Assembly (NCBI GenBank): GCA_964036665.1
Contig: OZ038530.1
Span: forward strand, 10,318,501 to 10,382,500
DNA: 64,000 bases
Source: Gordius sp. MW1
Lineage: Eukaryota > Nematomorpha > Gordioida > Gordea > Gordiidae
Direction of reading: 5' to 3'
The position numbers and the translations under genes were made by a program. Within the stretch, counting starts at the first letter, position 1. Every line of letters starts with the position of its first letter. The notes beneath the pieces are model-generated. The model worked only from the letters and a program-made list of their open reading frames with translations, did no database searches and had not been told where the DNA came from. This document shows positions 21,826 to 33,455 of this stretch, in pieces.

Positions 21826-23279
21826 TATATAAATCAGCAAAATATGTTTATGCCACACAAAAGTTTGCCAAGGCTACACATTTTTCAAACCAATAATTTA
21901 TGACAAGATACATCAAATTTACATATTTAATCACTTTATTTTTAAAAATTATAATAAATCACCCCATCCTGTTGTAAGCCCCGGTGTCCGTATTCTAATA
22001 TTTTTATATAGCTATATTTATGTTTATTGAACATAAATAGAAACCCAAAAAATAAAAGAGAATTTTTAACTTTATAAACTTCTAAATCGTAAAATATATA
22101 TTTAATTTATAAATACTTTTGAGAAAGTGAATATTTGTTTCCCATTTAGAACGCCAATGAGGGTAAATCCAATTTTACTAATATTAAATTAACCTTAAGC
22201 AGCCAATGTGTATTAATTTGTGTGCAAATAAAATAATTAAATCGGAAGTAAACTAGATGCCAAATAACAATATAATTATATTATAGGCATGTTGATTTAT
22301 AACTAATTAAAATGTAACCTTGAAGAAATTGATTTGCTTATAAATTGGAACAATGATCAGAATATTAGATCTTAAAATTTTTTATGGTTATTTTAATATT
22401 TATCATTCAAACAAAATTGTTTTTATGCGCTGTTACCATCTTTTAAAAGAGATTTTAATTAATTAATTAATTAACCAATGCAGCTTTTTTAAAGCAATAT
22501 ACCATCATTAATTATTAGCGATAAAAAGTAACACATTTTGAGTTAATATCCAAATTGTTTTAAGGCTGTCCTAACTATTTTCCTAGGTTCCTTGTCGCAA
22601 CTAGCTTGTCAAAATCTTGTTTTTAAGGTCAGATGGTTTTTTATATCTAAGCGTGACAAACGGCTTTAGGGAATTTTTAAATTAAATTCAAACAAATCCT
22701 ATTGTTCTAATAATGAGGAAAAATTAACATTATTAAATAAAGATATAAATCAGCAGTTTTACAATAAATATATCAAGTCAGTAAGCAGTATATATATCGT
22801 TTTTGTTTACAAAACTGAAAATGTTATAAACTTATCCATAATCTAGTACCAATAAGATCGTTTAATGATAATCGTATAATTTATTTTATCTTGTCTTATA
22901 TAGGGTGACTTAATGTAACTCGTGCAAACATCTTAAACTCATTTAAGCTTAAATATTTCTCATAAGACTTTTCCTATTGGTTTAATCATAATCCGATGTG
23001 TAGCACTTATGACTATTATTTACTAAAAAAAACAAGAGGGATACAATGCTGAAGCTTTTAGTTCAACCGAAATTCACAAAAACGATCCATTGACTATTTT
23101 GCAACTATAAATTTAGCAATTATTATAGTTAAGCTCTACATCTATAAATAGTATACATTTCTTCCAAATTAATTAAAAAAAGGAAAGATCCAAAAACATA
23201 AGGTAAATTACAATTTGCGGGTGTGCATCATTTGTCGATAGCCATGAAATAGTTAATGTGGTGGAAATTAGAAAATCTT

Positions 23280-23425
23280 GTGGCGTAACCAGAAGGCAGA
23301 GATGGGCGGCTGTATCTGGAGGAAAGTCTTCCCCTATATCTAAAAATTCTTAATTAGTTAATTTTAATAAAAATTTCTTAATCAAATTGTTATTTCCCCT
23401 CGATTTTTCTTCCTTAACGCCTATG
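23280..23425. mobile_element. Old degenerate CATGGGCG-like MITE shared by both duplicates
   Basis: GGCGTAACCAGAAGGCAGAG to TTAACGCCTATGG keeps the family layout. Its counterpart at 36147-36304 occupies the same place in copy B, so the insertion predates the duplication. Confidence 0.6.
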
Positions 23426-23778
23426 GTTTAATCAAATCAAATTAATTAGCAATTAGTTGCCTAGTAGCTTACCTCCTTATGGACTAATTTAATTTCATTT
23501 AAGGTCAAAGAAATAATATCACACTGTTATACATAAAGTGATTTTATAATTCCTTTATTGGCATTGCCACAACTTTTTTCAATTAATTACACCAATGGTA
23601 AGATTGAACCACCGCCAATTTATTTAAAATGTCTTAAATCAAATAATAGTATAATTTCTAAATTTAATGAGTAATCTCAAAGGGTTTCAAAGACATTAAT
23701 TTTCAGTATTCTTGGCAAATCGTTTTGCGTATATAGCCAGACAAAGGGGATACCGGGGCTAGAGCTATCCCAATTACA

Positions 23779-26230
23779 TTAATTGCTATGCAATTTATGG
23801 GCTCGCTTTTTGTTGTCCGTCCGTCCGTCCAACGTTCTGAATCGCTGTTCGATCCCCGGAGAGGGCAAATTTTTTTTTCAAATTTTATTAATATATTGTT
23901 CTTGTTAATACCATTGATAATATGACTTTTTGACCGTGTCCTGGCTACTGACCAATGAAAAAATGACCATTGGCCAAATTGCGACTCGAAATTTTTTTTT
24001 CGATTTTGAATTGGTATATTAGGTTAACATTGATAATTACCCTATGCCCTCCCCTAGAAGGGCCTATGCCTCTACTGATATGGGTCCCTGTGCCCCCCCC
24101 CTACAAAAGCCTATGCCTCTCCTGATGTGGGTTCGAATCCCGGAGAGGCCAAATTTTTTTTATTTTTTTTGTTTAACTTAATATATTGTTCTTGTTAATA
24201 CCATTGATAATAAGACTTTTTGGCCGTCCGTGGCTGCTGACCAATGAAATGAAATGACCATTGGCCAAAATGTGAATCGAAAATTTTTTTTCTTTTGTTT
24301 TTGACTCTTATGCTTGTTCTTGTTAATACCATTGATAATATTTTTTGACTCTTAATTGTTCTTGTTACTACCATTGATAATAAAACTTTTTGGCCGTCCG
24401 TTGGGTGGTGACCAATGAAAAAAATGACCATGGGCCAAAATGTGAATCCAAGTTTTTTTTCGTTTTTTTTTGACTATTATGATTGTTCCTGTTACTACCA
24501 TTGCTATTATGACTTTTTGGCCGTCCGCTGGCTGCTGACCGATGAAAAAAATGACCATTGGCCAAAATGTGAATTGAAATTATTTTTTTCGTTTTTTTTG
24601 GCTAACATTGACAATTACCCTATGCCCTCCCCTAGCAGAGCCTATGCCTCTACTGATATGGGTCCCTGTGCCCCCCCCCTACAAAAGCCTATGCCTCTCC
24701 TGATGTGGGTTCGAATCCCGGAGAGGCCAAATTTTTTTTTATTTTTTTTGTTTAAATTAATATATTGTTCTTGTTAATACCATTGATACACTGGTCTACA
24801 AAAAAAAATAACCGGGAAACGGTCAACATATTCCGATAGAGTTTTTTTGTGGTGATCACAAATATGTTTTTCATTTTTTTCCTATACGTCAAGTTTTTTA
24901 GATATTTCGATTCAAAGTTACGAAAATGACTGTTTTTGACCCTTTTTGACCCTCAATAGAGCGATATTGAATGGCTAAAATTTTTTTTTTAAACCTCTAA
25001 GTGGTAGAACCAACTTAGTGCAAAACATTGAAAAATGATTTTTCCCCTATTGTTTTTACTTTTTCCAATATATTAAATTTCAATTAGTCCCTATGCGAAG
25101 CGGCATCTTTTGAGCCTCCCTCCCTCCCTCTCTATCTAATTGGATTTATAACACTATACTTTTGGTGCATGTGAGTGATTGATGGATGATGTGGGGGTGG
25201 GGGTATGTAAAAGTAGTGGCGTAATACGATTACGAGCTATTCCTCTAGTAGAGAGGGAGGATGACAGGCGTAGTAGTAGGAATAGTTCGTATTAACCCAC
25301 TAATCTTGCACCCACCACACTCATCAATCACTTACATGCACTAAGGGTATAGTGTTATATAAGCATATAAGCCAATTAGATAGAGAGAGAAGGAGGCTCA
25401 AAGGAAGCCGCGATTTCGCATAGGGACTAATTGCATTTTTGATATGTATTAAAAAGTAAAAACAATAGGGGAAAAAATCATTTTTCTATGTTTTACCCTA
25501 AGTTGGTTCTACCACTTAGAGGTTTAAAAATTTTTTTTTAGCCATTCAATATCGCTCTATTGAGCGTCGAAAAGGGTCAAAAACGGTCATTTTGGCAACT
25601 TTGAATCGAAATATCTAAAAAACTTGACGTATAGGAAAACAACGAAAAACATATTTGTGTTCACCACAAAAAACTCTATCGGAATATGTTGACCGTTTCC
25701 CGGTTATTTACACAAGACCATTATTTGTTGTCCAGTGAATTAGACTTTTTGACCGTGTCCTGGCTACTGACCAATGAAAAAAATGCCCATGGGTCAAAGT
25801 ATAAATCGTTTTCGTTTTTTTTCATCTCTCACGTATTTATATCCTTTTTGACCGTGTCCTGGCTACTGACCAATGAAAAAAATGACTATTGATTAAAGTA
25901 TATATAAATCGAAATTTTTTTTTCGTCTCTTATGTATTTATATCCTTTTTGACCGTGTCCTGGCTACTGACCTATAAAAAAAATGACCATTGACCAAAGT
26001 GTAGCAAATTTTTTTCTTCTATATTTTAAATATAGGTTATTTGGCCGTTTGCTGGCTACTGACCATGACCACTGGCCAAAGTGAGATTAAAATCGATTTT
26101 TTTTCCTAGATTATAATTATAAGCTAGTTATTTGGCTGTCTGCTAACCAATAAAAAAAATGACCACTGGCCAAAGTGATAGAAAAAATGACCAATGGCCA
26201 AGGTCTGATTGGAATTTTTTTAAGTTTTTT
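23779..26230 (+). repeat. Composite tandem-repeat element, copy 2, split by a palindrome
   Basis: The core ATTGCTATGCAATTTATGGG and CCGTCCGTCCGTCC lead into decayed tandem units with TTGGCCGTCC..GACCAATGAAAAAAATGACCATTGGCC. Two stretches (about 24045-24150 and 24615-24730) repeat a module with GCCTATGCCTCT and a tRNA B-box-like GGTTCGAATCC (24129-24139 and 24708-24718). The array is cut by the palindrome at 24789-25737 and resumes to about 26230. Confidence 0.75.
24789..25737. mobile_element. 949-bp near-perfect palindromic element, copy 1
   Basis: The left arm (CACTGGTCTACAAAA, then ACCGGGAAACGGTCAACATA) is mirrored by the right arm ending GTCCAGTG. Complementarity runs almost to the centre near 25250-25265, with arms of about 470 bp and hardly any loop. 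There is no coding frame. The right arm carries about 17 extra bases (CAAGACCATTATTTGTTG) absent from the left; copy 2 shares this asymmetry. The superfamily is unassigned. Confidence 0.85.
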
Positions 26231-26574
26231 AAGATCTTGTTTATACCATACATATGCGCATGATTTGAATAGAGTCTATAATCATAATTCAAATAATGTG
26301 TCGCCTACACCAAATTGTTTAAATATATATAGTACCAATAAAACTCTAAATTGAAAGTTTTACGTTTTGGAAGGATGACTATTGGCTTTTCCAAGGTCAG
26401 ACCCTCTATTTGCGTTCCTTTCGTCATTATGATTAATTTTGAAGTTGATAAATAAGAATGAATGAAAGAAAACCTATTGCTCAATAATAGCAGGTTATAC
26501 AAAAATTTAACTTTTTAAAAATTTGTATTAATAATTAACTAATCATTTTGCATTTTATACCCCCCTACAGGCTT

Positions 26575-26712
26575 TCTCGCCCCTTCCCACCTTTCTCCCC
26601 ATAAATCGTTTATACGGAGTATAGATGAGTCATTCCCCTTTCCCCCCCCCCCCCCCCCTCCCCTTCCCCTCCTCCCCTTCCCCCTTCCCACGAGGACCGA
26701 AGGCCCGAGTTA
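26575..26712. repeat. GC-hairpin repeat, copy 2 (decayed)
   Basis: Carries the CTTTCTCCCCATAAAT head, GTATAGATGAGTCATTCCCC, pyrimidine tracts and CCACGAGGACCGAAGGCCCG. The core is partly lost. Confidence 0.6.
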
Positions 26713-27630
26713 TTTACTAATAACAGATCAAAATCAACGGGCAAACTGTTTTAAGATTCTAATAGTATATTATACGGTAAAGACATTGTAATTTTAGTTT
26801 TTTTCCTTTTACGTCAAGCTTTTGAATATTTGCTGTTAAAGATATTAAAAACTGTGATTTGGGGGGTTTTGAAACGTCAATAATTGAAAATTTATTGGCA
26901 AAATTTTATTTTAATAACTTTAATTCAAAGAAAGAGGAATTCATTAAAAAGGTTTATTTGCCCTAGCTCTATTAATTTTCGATTTATTTACAAAATTAAT
27001 TTGTCCCTTTCTTTTTACTTTGGCACATTGCCCCAAACTTGAGGTCGTCTCCCCTTCCCTTTAGAGCTATGAATTTGTTAAACCGTGTAATTTGTACCCA
27101 GTCAATTGTATATCGAGGGGAGACCGAGGCTACTTTAGCCATAAAAAATTAAATCGCGTTTCAAAAAAAACTAAAAACAACTCTGCCAAATTTTTTGTTG
27201 GAATATATTTTTACTAAAAACAACTCTGCCAATTTTTTTGTTGGAATATATTTTTAAGGTCTATTTTTACTATAGGAAAAAAATTTGGAAGGAAATAAGT
27301 AATAGTTTTCTCACAAATTAAGTTTAAAAAAAACAAAAATCTAAAATTTTTTGAAAATGCCCGGGGCTAATCATAGCCGCTAGATTAACTCTGACGTTTT
27401 CACTTCTTATTAGTGTATGCTAACTCAAATCAATAAAAATATTGTTCCATTATAAAAAATGTTGAAAATGCAAATGTAATATAATTATTTTTTTTATAAA
27501 ACAAATAAAAAAGGATCAAGATGACAATTTGACTTAGGAACACTTAAAAGACGGATTTAGCAATGGAAAATAACTTTTAGTCGTTTTGTACATAGTCTAT
27601 TTCTATTCCAAACAACACTAAGTTAGATTA
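26705..27630. repeat. Half palindrome arm and duplicated flank, no gene
   Basis: 26712-26900 (CAACGGGCAAACTGTTTTAAG onward) matches 36665-36860 and one arm of the palindrome-like element at 49827-50089. Sequence to about 27115 belongs to the segmental duplication. A 30-bp unit with AACTCTGCCAA..TTTTTGTTGGAATATA is tandemly doubled near 27178-27258. The remainder to 27630 shows nothing. Confidence 0.5.
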
Positions 27631-28148
27631 CACTGGTCTACAAAAAAAACAAACCGGAAAACGGTCAACATATTTTGATAGAGTTTTTTGTGGTGAACAC
27701 AAATATATTTTTCGTTTTTTTCCTATACGTCAAGTTTTTTAGAAATTTCGATTCGAAGTTGCAAAAATGACCGTTTTTGACCCTTTTCGATGCTCAATAG
27801 AGCGATATTGAATGGCTAAAAAGAAAATTTTAAACCTCTAAGTGGTAGAACCAACTTAGTGTGAAACATTGAAAAATGATTTTTTTCCCTATTGTTTTTA
27901 CTTTTTCCAATATATCGAATATTCAATTAGTCCCTATGCTAAATCGCGCCATCCTTTGAGCCTCCCTCCCTCTCTATCTAATTGGCTTATATGTTTATAT
28001 AACACTATACCCTTGGGAGCTGTTAAAGTTCATCTATGATACGAACTAGTTCAAGTTCATTTTTTTTTAAAAGTAACTAGTTCAAGTAGGAAAAAATGTA
28101 ACTAGTTCATGTTAATAGTTCAATTTTACAAAAATAACTAGTTAAAGT

Positions 28149-28365
28149 GAATCGGGGTCAAAGTCGCAGAAAAAAAGCAGCAGAATTGGTCAGATCAAGA
28201 TTTTAGATAATCATTATATTAGAATTAAATCTCAAATGGGGAAGGAATTTGATGTGCATCTAACCCTAACCCTAACCTAAAACGCTGACCTAAAACACTA
28301 ACCCTCCTGACCAATCTTGATCTGACCAGTTCTGCTGCTTTTTTCTGCGACTTTGACCGGTTCCC
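28149..28365. mobile_element. 217-bp MITE nested inside the hAT element
   Basis: The arm GGTCAAAGTCGCAGAAAA..GCAGCAGAA..GGTCAGATCAAGATT is inverted at the right end. GTTAAAGT is duplicated exactly at 28141-28148 and 28366-28373. The middle contains CCCTAACCCTAACC. Confidence 0.85.
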
Positions 28366-28685
28366 GTTAAAGTTCAGTTCATTTTTTTAAATATGATAAA
28401 GTTTAAATCTAATCCAATTTAGGAAATGATTCCTGAATTAAAATCAGTTTTTTTTGAATCCTATCCAAAATTTTAAATAAATTTCATAGTTTATTATATA
28501 TTTGAAAATCTAATTTAAGGAAATATTCATATATAACAAAATCCTCAACTATACGATTTTAAAATCTTTATTACAAACAATATACAATTATAATTTACAA
28601 TAAAAATCATGTGAAAGTAGATGTGAATTGGACTTTAATAAAATATTGTTCTCAAAATTATCGTTTAATAAACAAGTAAGTTTAT

Positions 28686-30573
28686 CTCCAAATATAAGCT
28701 TTCCCAGACTGAAAAAGCCTTTCAACTGGAGCACTAGATGGGAGGCAAACATTAAATTTGATAAAAATTTGCTTTAGATTGGGAAATTCATCAAATGAGG
28801 TATTATTTAATATAGTCTTCAATTGTTTCTTTATTAGAATTCTCACGTATTATACCAAAGAAATCTAAACCATTCTGTGTATCATGCACCTCCATATTTT
28901 CAGTTGTTTGTGGCACTAGTAAATTTATTGCTTTTAAGATTCTGGACTTTTCTTCCACATTTTCCGGTGACCGGATCCAAGCCGAGTCTGTCTTAAAAAT
29001 TGGATGCAGGACAGCTGCAATATTGTCCTCATCATAGAGATCAGGAAATCTTAAAACCATATGATTTATAGTATTAGAATCCATTTATATTTGGTACCTG
29101 ATGTTTATGCCTTTCAAAATAGCATCTTTTAATGGTTGAGCCCATCTTAAGTTAACCATATTCTGCAGACATAACTGAATTTGGCTTATGGTAGGTGTAT
29201 AATAAGCCATATACATATATGTTTGCCACTCCAAAATTTCAAGGGCCTTAGCAAGTGGCTCCATTACCTTAAATAAATTTAAAATAATGACTCACTAAGT
29301 GATATTCCTGTAAAAATTTGATTCTTGCAAAGAAAGCCTTTCAAGCCTTAATTCATCACAGAGAGTATGAAAATCACTAGGCTTATTTTGAATTATTTTT
29401 ATTATTACAGAGATGGAATCAAATGTTGAATTCCATCTAGTTACTACAGGGTAGGGTATGTTACACCCAAAACGGTTACGTATGGTTTGTGCAGATATTG
29501 CGGATCTGCTATTGAGGTTCCAAAGTGCCTGGCACTTACAGAATGAAAAATTATATAATTTAGTAAACCCATTATTTTTTTCAAAAGTTCGTTAACATCA
29601 GTAGTAGTAATTAGATTTAGGGTGTGACAAGCACATCTCTTATGTTTGGGTAGATAATCATAATCATCTTGATTATGTCCCTCTAAATCAGCCCAATCAA
29701 GTATATCTTTAAGAGATACTACTTCCTCCTGCATCTCATCATTTTCATTAAAAATCCTATATAAAAGTTAGGAAAGAAGAATTATATAAATAGTACCTCA
29801 ATGCTTTAACGAATTTAGATCCGTTGTCAGTAATTGTACAGATATTTTTGTTTTGAATATGATACTCTTTGTAAATTTGAGTAAGGGATTTGCATATAAC
29901 ATCAAAAGAGTGCCTCTCTTCTAAACATTTGCAGGCTAGAACTGCATCAACTCTTTTAAGACTCTCATCGTCTATCTATCGAGCTGTTACCCCAATAAAT
30001 GACCTAACAAAAAAAAGGAATTGACAGTACTTATTAAATGCTGTCCAACAGTCTGCAGTTGTACATACATACTTGGGTGCCATTAACTTTGTTCTAACTG
30101 TATCTTTCATCTTTGCAGCAAATTTCATCACCTTCCCTGTGAGTGTTTGCCTACAAATTGTTTTTGCTTTTGGATTAAAAGCCCTCAACAATACATTGAA
30201 GTGCTCATCATCACATAGCGAAAATGAGTCTGTGTTAACTTTTTGTTAGCTTCACAACTTTTTCCAGTCTTATTCTTGACAGCCTTCTTAATCTCCTCAT
30301 GTTTTTGAAGGTGAGACACCTAGATTTTATATTATAAATTATAATAAGTTATTACCTTTATATATCTCCATAAATTGGCTGTTGAGGTTCTTGAAGCCGC
30401 CACAACGTTAGTGCATACTGCATAGTTTGCACTTAACTTTGAATGAATCTTTATCTGACGATACATATTTGAAGTATTCTTCCATTGAAGGCCAAGGTAA
30501 AGAGGTAGATTGAGCTGCCTCGTTCCTATTATCTACTTCAGAGCAAATACCCGAATCCCTATTGGTATCCATC
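28686..30573 (-). pseudogene. hAT transposase, broken
   Basis: Reading on the - strand from about 30573: a BED-type zinc-finger start (SMEEYFKYVSSDKDSFKVKC, then KLC), a central part near 29976-30191 with VCTTADCWTAFNKY and FIGVTAR, further pieces at 29444-29734 and 28803-29084, and a C-terminal hAT dimerisation segment near 28690-28800 (FPNLKQIF, then [11 protein letters not shown]). The pieces lie in different frames with stops between them. Some gaps could be introns, but no continuous frame exists, so it is treated as inactive. hAT transposases cut and paste elements with 8-bp target duplications, which matches this element's ends. Confidence 0.8.
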
Positions 30574-31713
30574 TTTTCTAAATTATTTTGTGTTTTTAAA
30601 ATCAAAAATGCGCGGTTACTGTGTGTCTGTATGATTACCGACAAGACAATGCACGTCAAATTGTTGATGATATACACTCGGCTTATAAATTTATTTTAAA
30701 TAATATATTTGTGATGAACTAGTTCAATTACATTGTATAGTTCAAGTTCAAGTTCAGAATTTGAAAAAAATAACTAGTTCAAGTTTTATCTTAAATAAAA
30801 TGAACTAGTTCAAATTCACAGTTCAAATTTTTGGGAAGGTAACTAGTTCAGTTCTAGGTTCAGAAAAAAGTGAACTAGTTCTATGAACTAGTTCAAAATG
30901 AACTAGTTCTTAACAGCTCTACCTTGGTGCATGTAAGTGATTGATGAGTGTGGTGGGTGCAAGAGTAGTGGGTTAATACGAACTATTCCTACTACTACGC
31001 CTGTCATCCTCCCTCTCTACTAGAGGAATAGCTTGTATTACGCCACTACTTTTACACACCCCCACCCTCACTCATTCATCAATCACTCACATGCACCAAG
31101 AGTATAGTGTTATAAACCCAATTAGATAGAGAGGGAGAGGGAGGCTCAAAGGATGCCGCTTCGCATAGGGACTAATTGAAATTCGATATATTGGAAAAAG
31201 TAAAAACAATAGGGAAAAAAATCATTTTTCAGTGTTTTAACCTATGTTGGTTCTACCACTTAGAGGTTTAAATTTTTTTTTAGCCAATCAATTTCGCCCT
31301 ATAAAGCGTAAGGGCCAAAAACGGTCATTTTCGCAACTTTGAATCTAAATATTTCAAAAACTTGATATAGAGGGAAAAAACAAAAAACATATTTGTGTTC
31401 ACCACAAATACCTCTATCTAAATATGTTGACCGTTTCCCGGTTGATTAAGCAAGACCATTATTTGTTGACTAGTGTAATTAATCGGATTTTAAAATTTGA
31501 TTTAAAATGACTTATGAAGGCTAAATGCCTATCTAAAATTTCCATTATTATCAATTAAAGTAGTTTATTAATATAAATATTGTAATTTTAATTCAGTGCA
31601 TTTATATATGTGTTATGATGTGGTAAACATTTTAAGATATTATGTTCTTAATTATGCCCATATAACATGCAATAACAATAATCATGATTTTCACAAGTTG
31701 CGCTAGTATTATA

Positions 31714-33189
31714 TTATAATTGAGGAATAATTTGTCTATTATTTCTTGTGCAGCAAAACCAGCTTATATTATAATAGTTAAAAAGCGCTATTACATCCTT
31801 GCGGTAAAACTTGTTGAATGCAAAGTTCAAATAGAAGGTAGAACACATGTATAAATATTCTAACATGTACAAACAAGTCCAAATGAATAATGTTGTGTAT
31901 GTTATATAAGTCGTAGGAAGAAATGGCAAGATTAAGTGGAAAAGGGAGAGGGGCAATAAGAAAACGATAAATTCTAAGGCTAATATTAGAAGCAAAAATA
32001 CATTATTTCTCAGTTCACCTCTAATTTTCTCGATACGTTTTAAGGAAACTTTTTTTTGTTCCAGTGAATCAATTCTAGGCGAGGGGGTTGACTCCGCGGC
32101 AGTTTCATTTTTATGAATTGCAGAAGATGCGATTGAATTATTTAAAATCTCTCCAAGTTGACAAAACTCAATTTGTTGCATGTAGGATTGGGACATATTT
32201 TTAAAACTTGACAGCCCCCAAATCTCTTTAAACCCACGTTGGTAGATAATAAATATTTTTAATATTAGTTGAATAACGAATGGCAACAAACGTCCAAAAA
32301 TATTGGCGCAAATTATATATACATTAATGGCAGTTATCCCTGATGTGGTCCTGGGTATTCGCACGCTTCGATAGATCGACGTCAACTTAACTATACCTGT
32401 ATGGTTAGACAAAGGCTCAAAACCGATGGGCAAAATTTTAGTATGCGTTCCATTCCCATCTTGTAACTTTGTAACATTATTGAAATACCAGCTTGAATTA
32501 TTAAATATTATCTCTTGTTGATTAATTCTAATGTAGTGTAAATATGACAAACTCCATAACGCCGAGTATATAAGTCCGACTATTGCTGCAATTTTGGCTT
32601 TATTCGGAGTACAAATGGATTTATACTTGTACGGATAAGTTATAGCGATTATTTGATTTGCCGTAAAAAATCCAGCAGTGATATAACTAAATGTCAATAA
32701 GATTCTGCCCAGAGGAGAATAAATGTAAATAAAATAAAAGTGCCATTTTCTAATTAAATCAGGTTTTACCAAAAATATAAGGTAAGGACGTGCGAGGCAT
32801 CTCATAGTGGTGATATATGAAGCTGACGTAATTTTTCGTAGTTGGGAGTTTATTGAAGATGCATCACTTACAAAGGCATTCGATGCTATGGCTATACCAC
32901 TTTCATTATTATACCAAACATCTTCTGTATAAGGTAATAGTGAATTTTTGATATTAATCGTCGATTCAGTTAATGGTGCAGCCCATTTTAAATTTTGTAT
33001 TGGTTCGTTTAATTTGATTATGATAAAATAATCCGTTAAAGGTCCAGGGATGATCAATAAACAGTTTACAAAATTTGCCCATAAAATATATCGACTTAGT
33101 TTAACGCCTAGAGTTAAGTGTTTGCTTGTTTGATGGCTATGATATGATGTCATTAAGCCTATTCCGTTTCCTAATAAACCTAGTAACAT
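31714..33189 (-). CDS. Divergent class A-like seven-transmembrane receptor B
   Basis: Paralogue of the receptor at 18879-20435, with no internal stop and the same C-terminal NNRQIIPQL. The first in-frame Met (33187-33189) lies inside TM1. The frame stays open upstream to about 33290 and matches receptor A there, but the codon aligned with A's start is ATT (33268-33270). So either an upstream exon supplies the start in both genes, or B has lost its start. TM segments and unusual motifs are as in A: Gln at the E/DRY arginine position, FLLP for CWxP, TFYLN for NPxxY. Substitutions cluster in the long loop between TM2 and TM3 (for example ELAMTTTNSLIPYTADVW versus ESTINIKNSLLPYTEDVW), while TM3-TM7 are almost unchanged. 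Confidence 0.78.
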   Translation of the reverse strand: MLLGLLGNGIGLMTSYHSHQTSKHLTLGVKLSRYILWANFVNCLLIIPGPLTDYFIIIKLNEPIQNLKWAAPLTESTINIKNSLLPYTEDVWYNNESGIAIASNAFVSDASSINSQLRKITSASYITTMRCLARPYLIFLVKPDLIRKWHFYFIYIYSPLGRILLTFSYITAGFFTANQIIAITYPYKYKSICTPNKAKIAAIVGLIYSALWSLSYLHYIRINQQEIIFNNSSWYFNNVTKLQDGNGTHTKILPIGFEPLSNHTGIVKLTSIYRSVRIPRTTSGITAINVYIICANIFGRLLPFVIQLILKIFIIYQRGFKEIWGLSSFKNMSQSYMQQIEFCQLGEILNNSIASSAIHKNETAAESTPSPRIDSLEQKKVSLKRIEKIRGELRNNVFLLLILALEFIVFLLPLSLFHLILPFLPTTYITYTTLFIWTCLYMLEYLYMCSTFYLNFAFNKFYRKDVIALFNYYNISWFCCTRNNRQIIPQL

Positions 33190-33455
33190 GATTCCAATGA
33201 TGAATGAAGTGTTAAAAATGATGTTTGTTTTCCACTCGTAACATATTCTAAATAGATAATTTAACCAAATAAATAAATTTGACCACCCTTTTAGCCTTTA
33301 AAAAGACGTCTAATATAATTTATACACCCTAAGAATTTATATAAATTTGTAATATACCTCTATTTTTTGCATTGGCCCAGTAACTGACCGTTGTGGTTAA
33401 ACAGAAGCTTAAATCTGTCCCTAATGAGGTCTATGAAATAGCTTGTACTATAGGT

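Larger units (their letters stand above)
18590..27115. repeat. Segmental duplication, copy A (receptor gene plus downstream flank)
   Basis: Aligns by eye with 31478-37065 in direct orientation. The shared order is the receptor 3' flank, receptor, a tract with GTGTCCGGGGCA, a tract with TGCCAAGGCTACACATTTTT, an old MITE, and GGGGATACCGGGGCTA, then TTAAACCGTGTAATTTGTAC..CCCAGTCAA near 27075. Copy A is expanded by insertions at 20479-20644, 21300-21825 and about 23770-26700. Confidence 0.85.
28017..30919 (-). mobile_element. 2.9-kb hAT transposon nested in palindrome copy 2
   Basis: Terminal repeats are GAGCTGTTAA and TTAACAGCTC. Flanks ACCCTTGG and TACCTTGG match at 6 of 8 bases and continue the interrupted palindrome. 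Both subterminal regions carry many AACTAGTTCA repeats, as expected for transposase-binding sites in hAT elements. The transposase relic is on the - strand. Confidence 0.88.
27631..31475. mobile_element. Palindromic element, copy 2, interrupted by a hAT transposon
   Basis: Same arms as 24789-25737: it starts CACTGGTCTAC and ends GTTGACTAGTG, with TA on both sides (27629-27630 and 31476-31477). Removing the inserted hAT at 28017-30919 leaves about 935 bp. It lies at the start of duplication copy B. Confidence 0.85.

Noticed and set aside
24129-24160. Possible tRNA gene
   Set aside because: Only a T-arm/B-box-like segment is present; no anticodon arm or full cloverleaf can be drawn.
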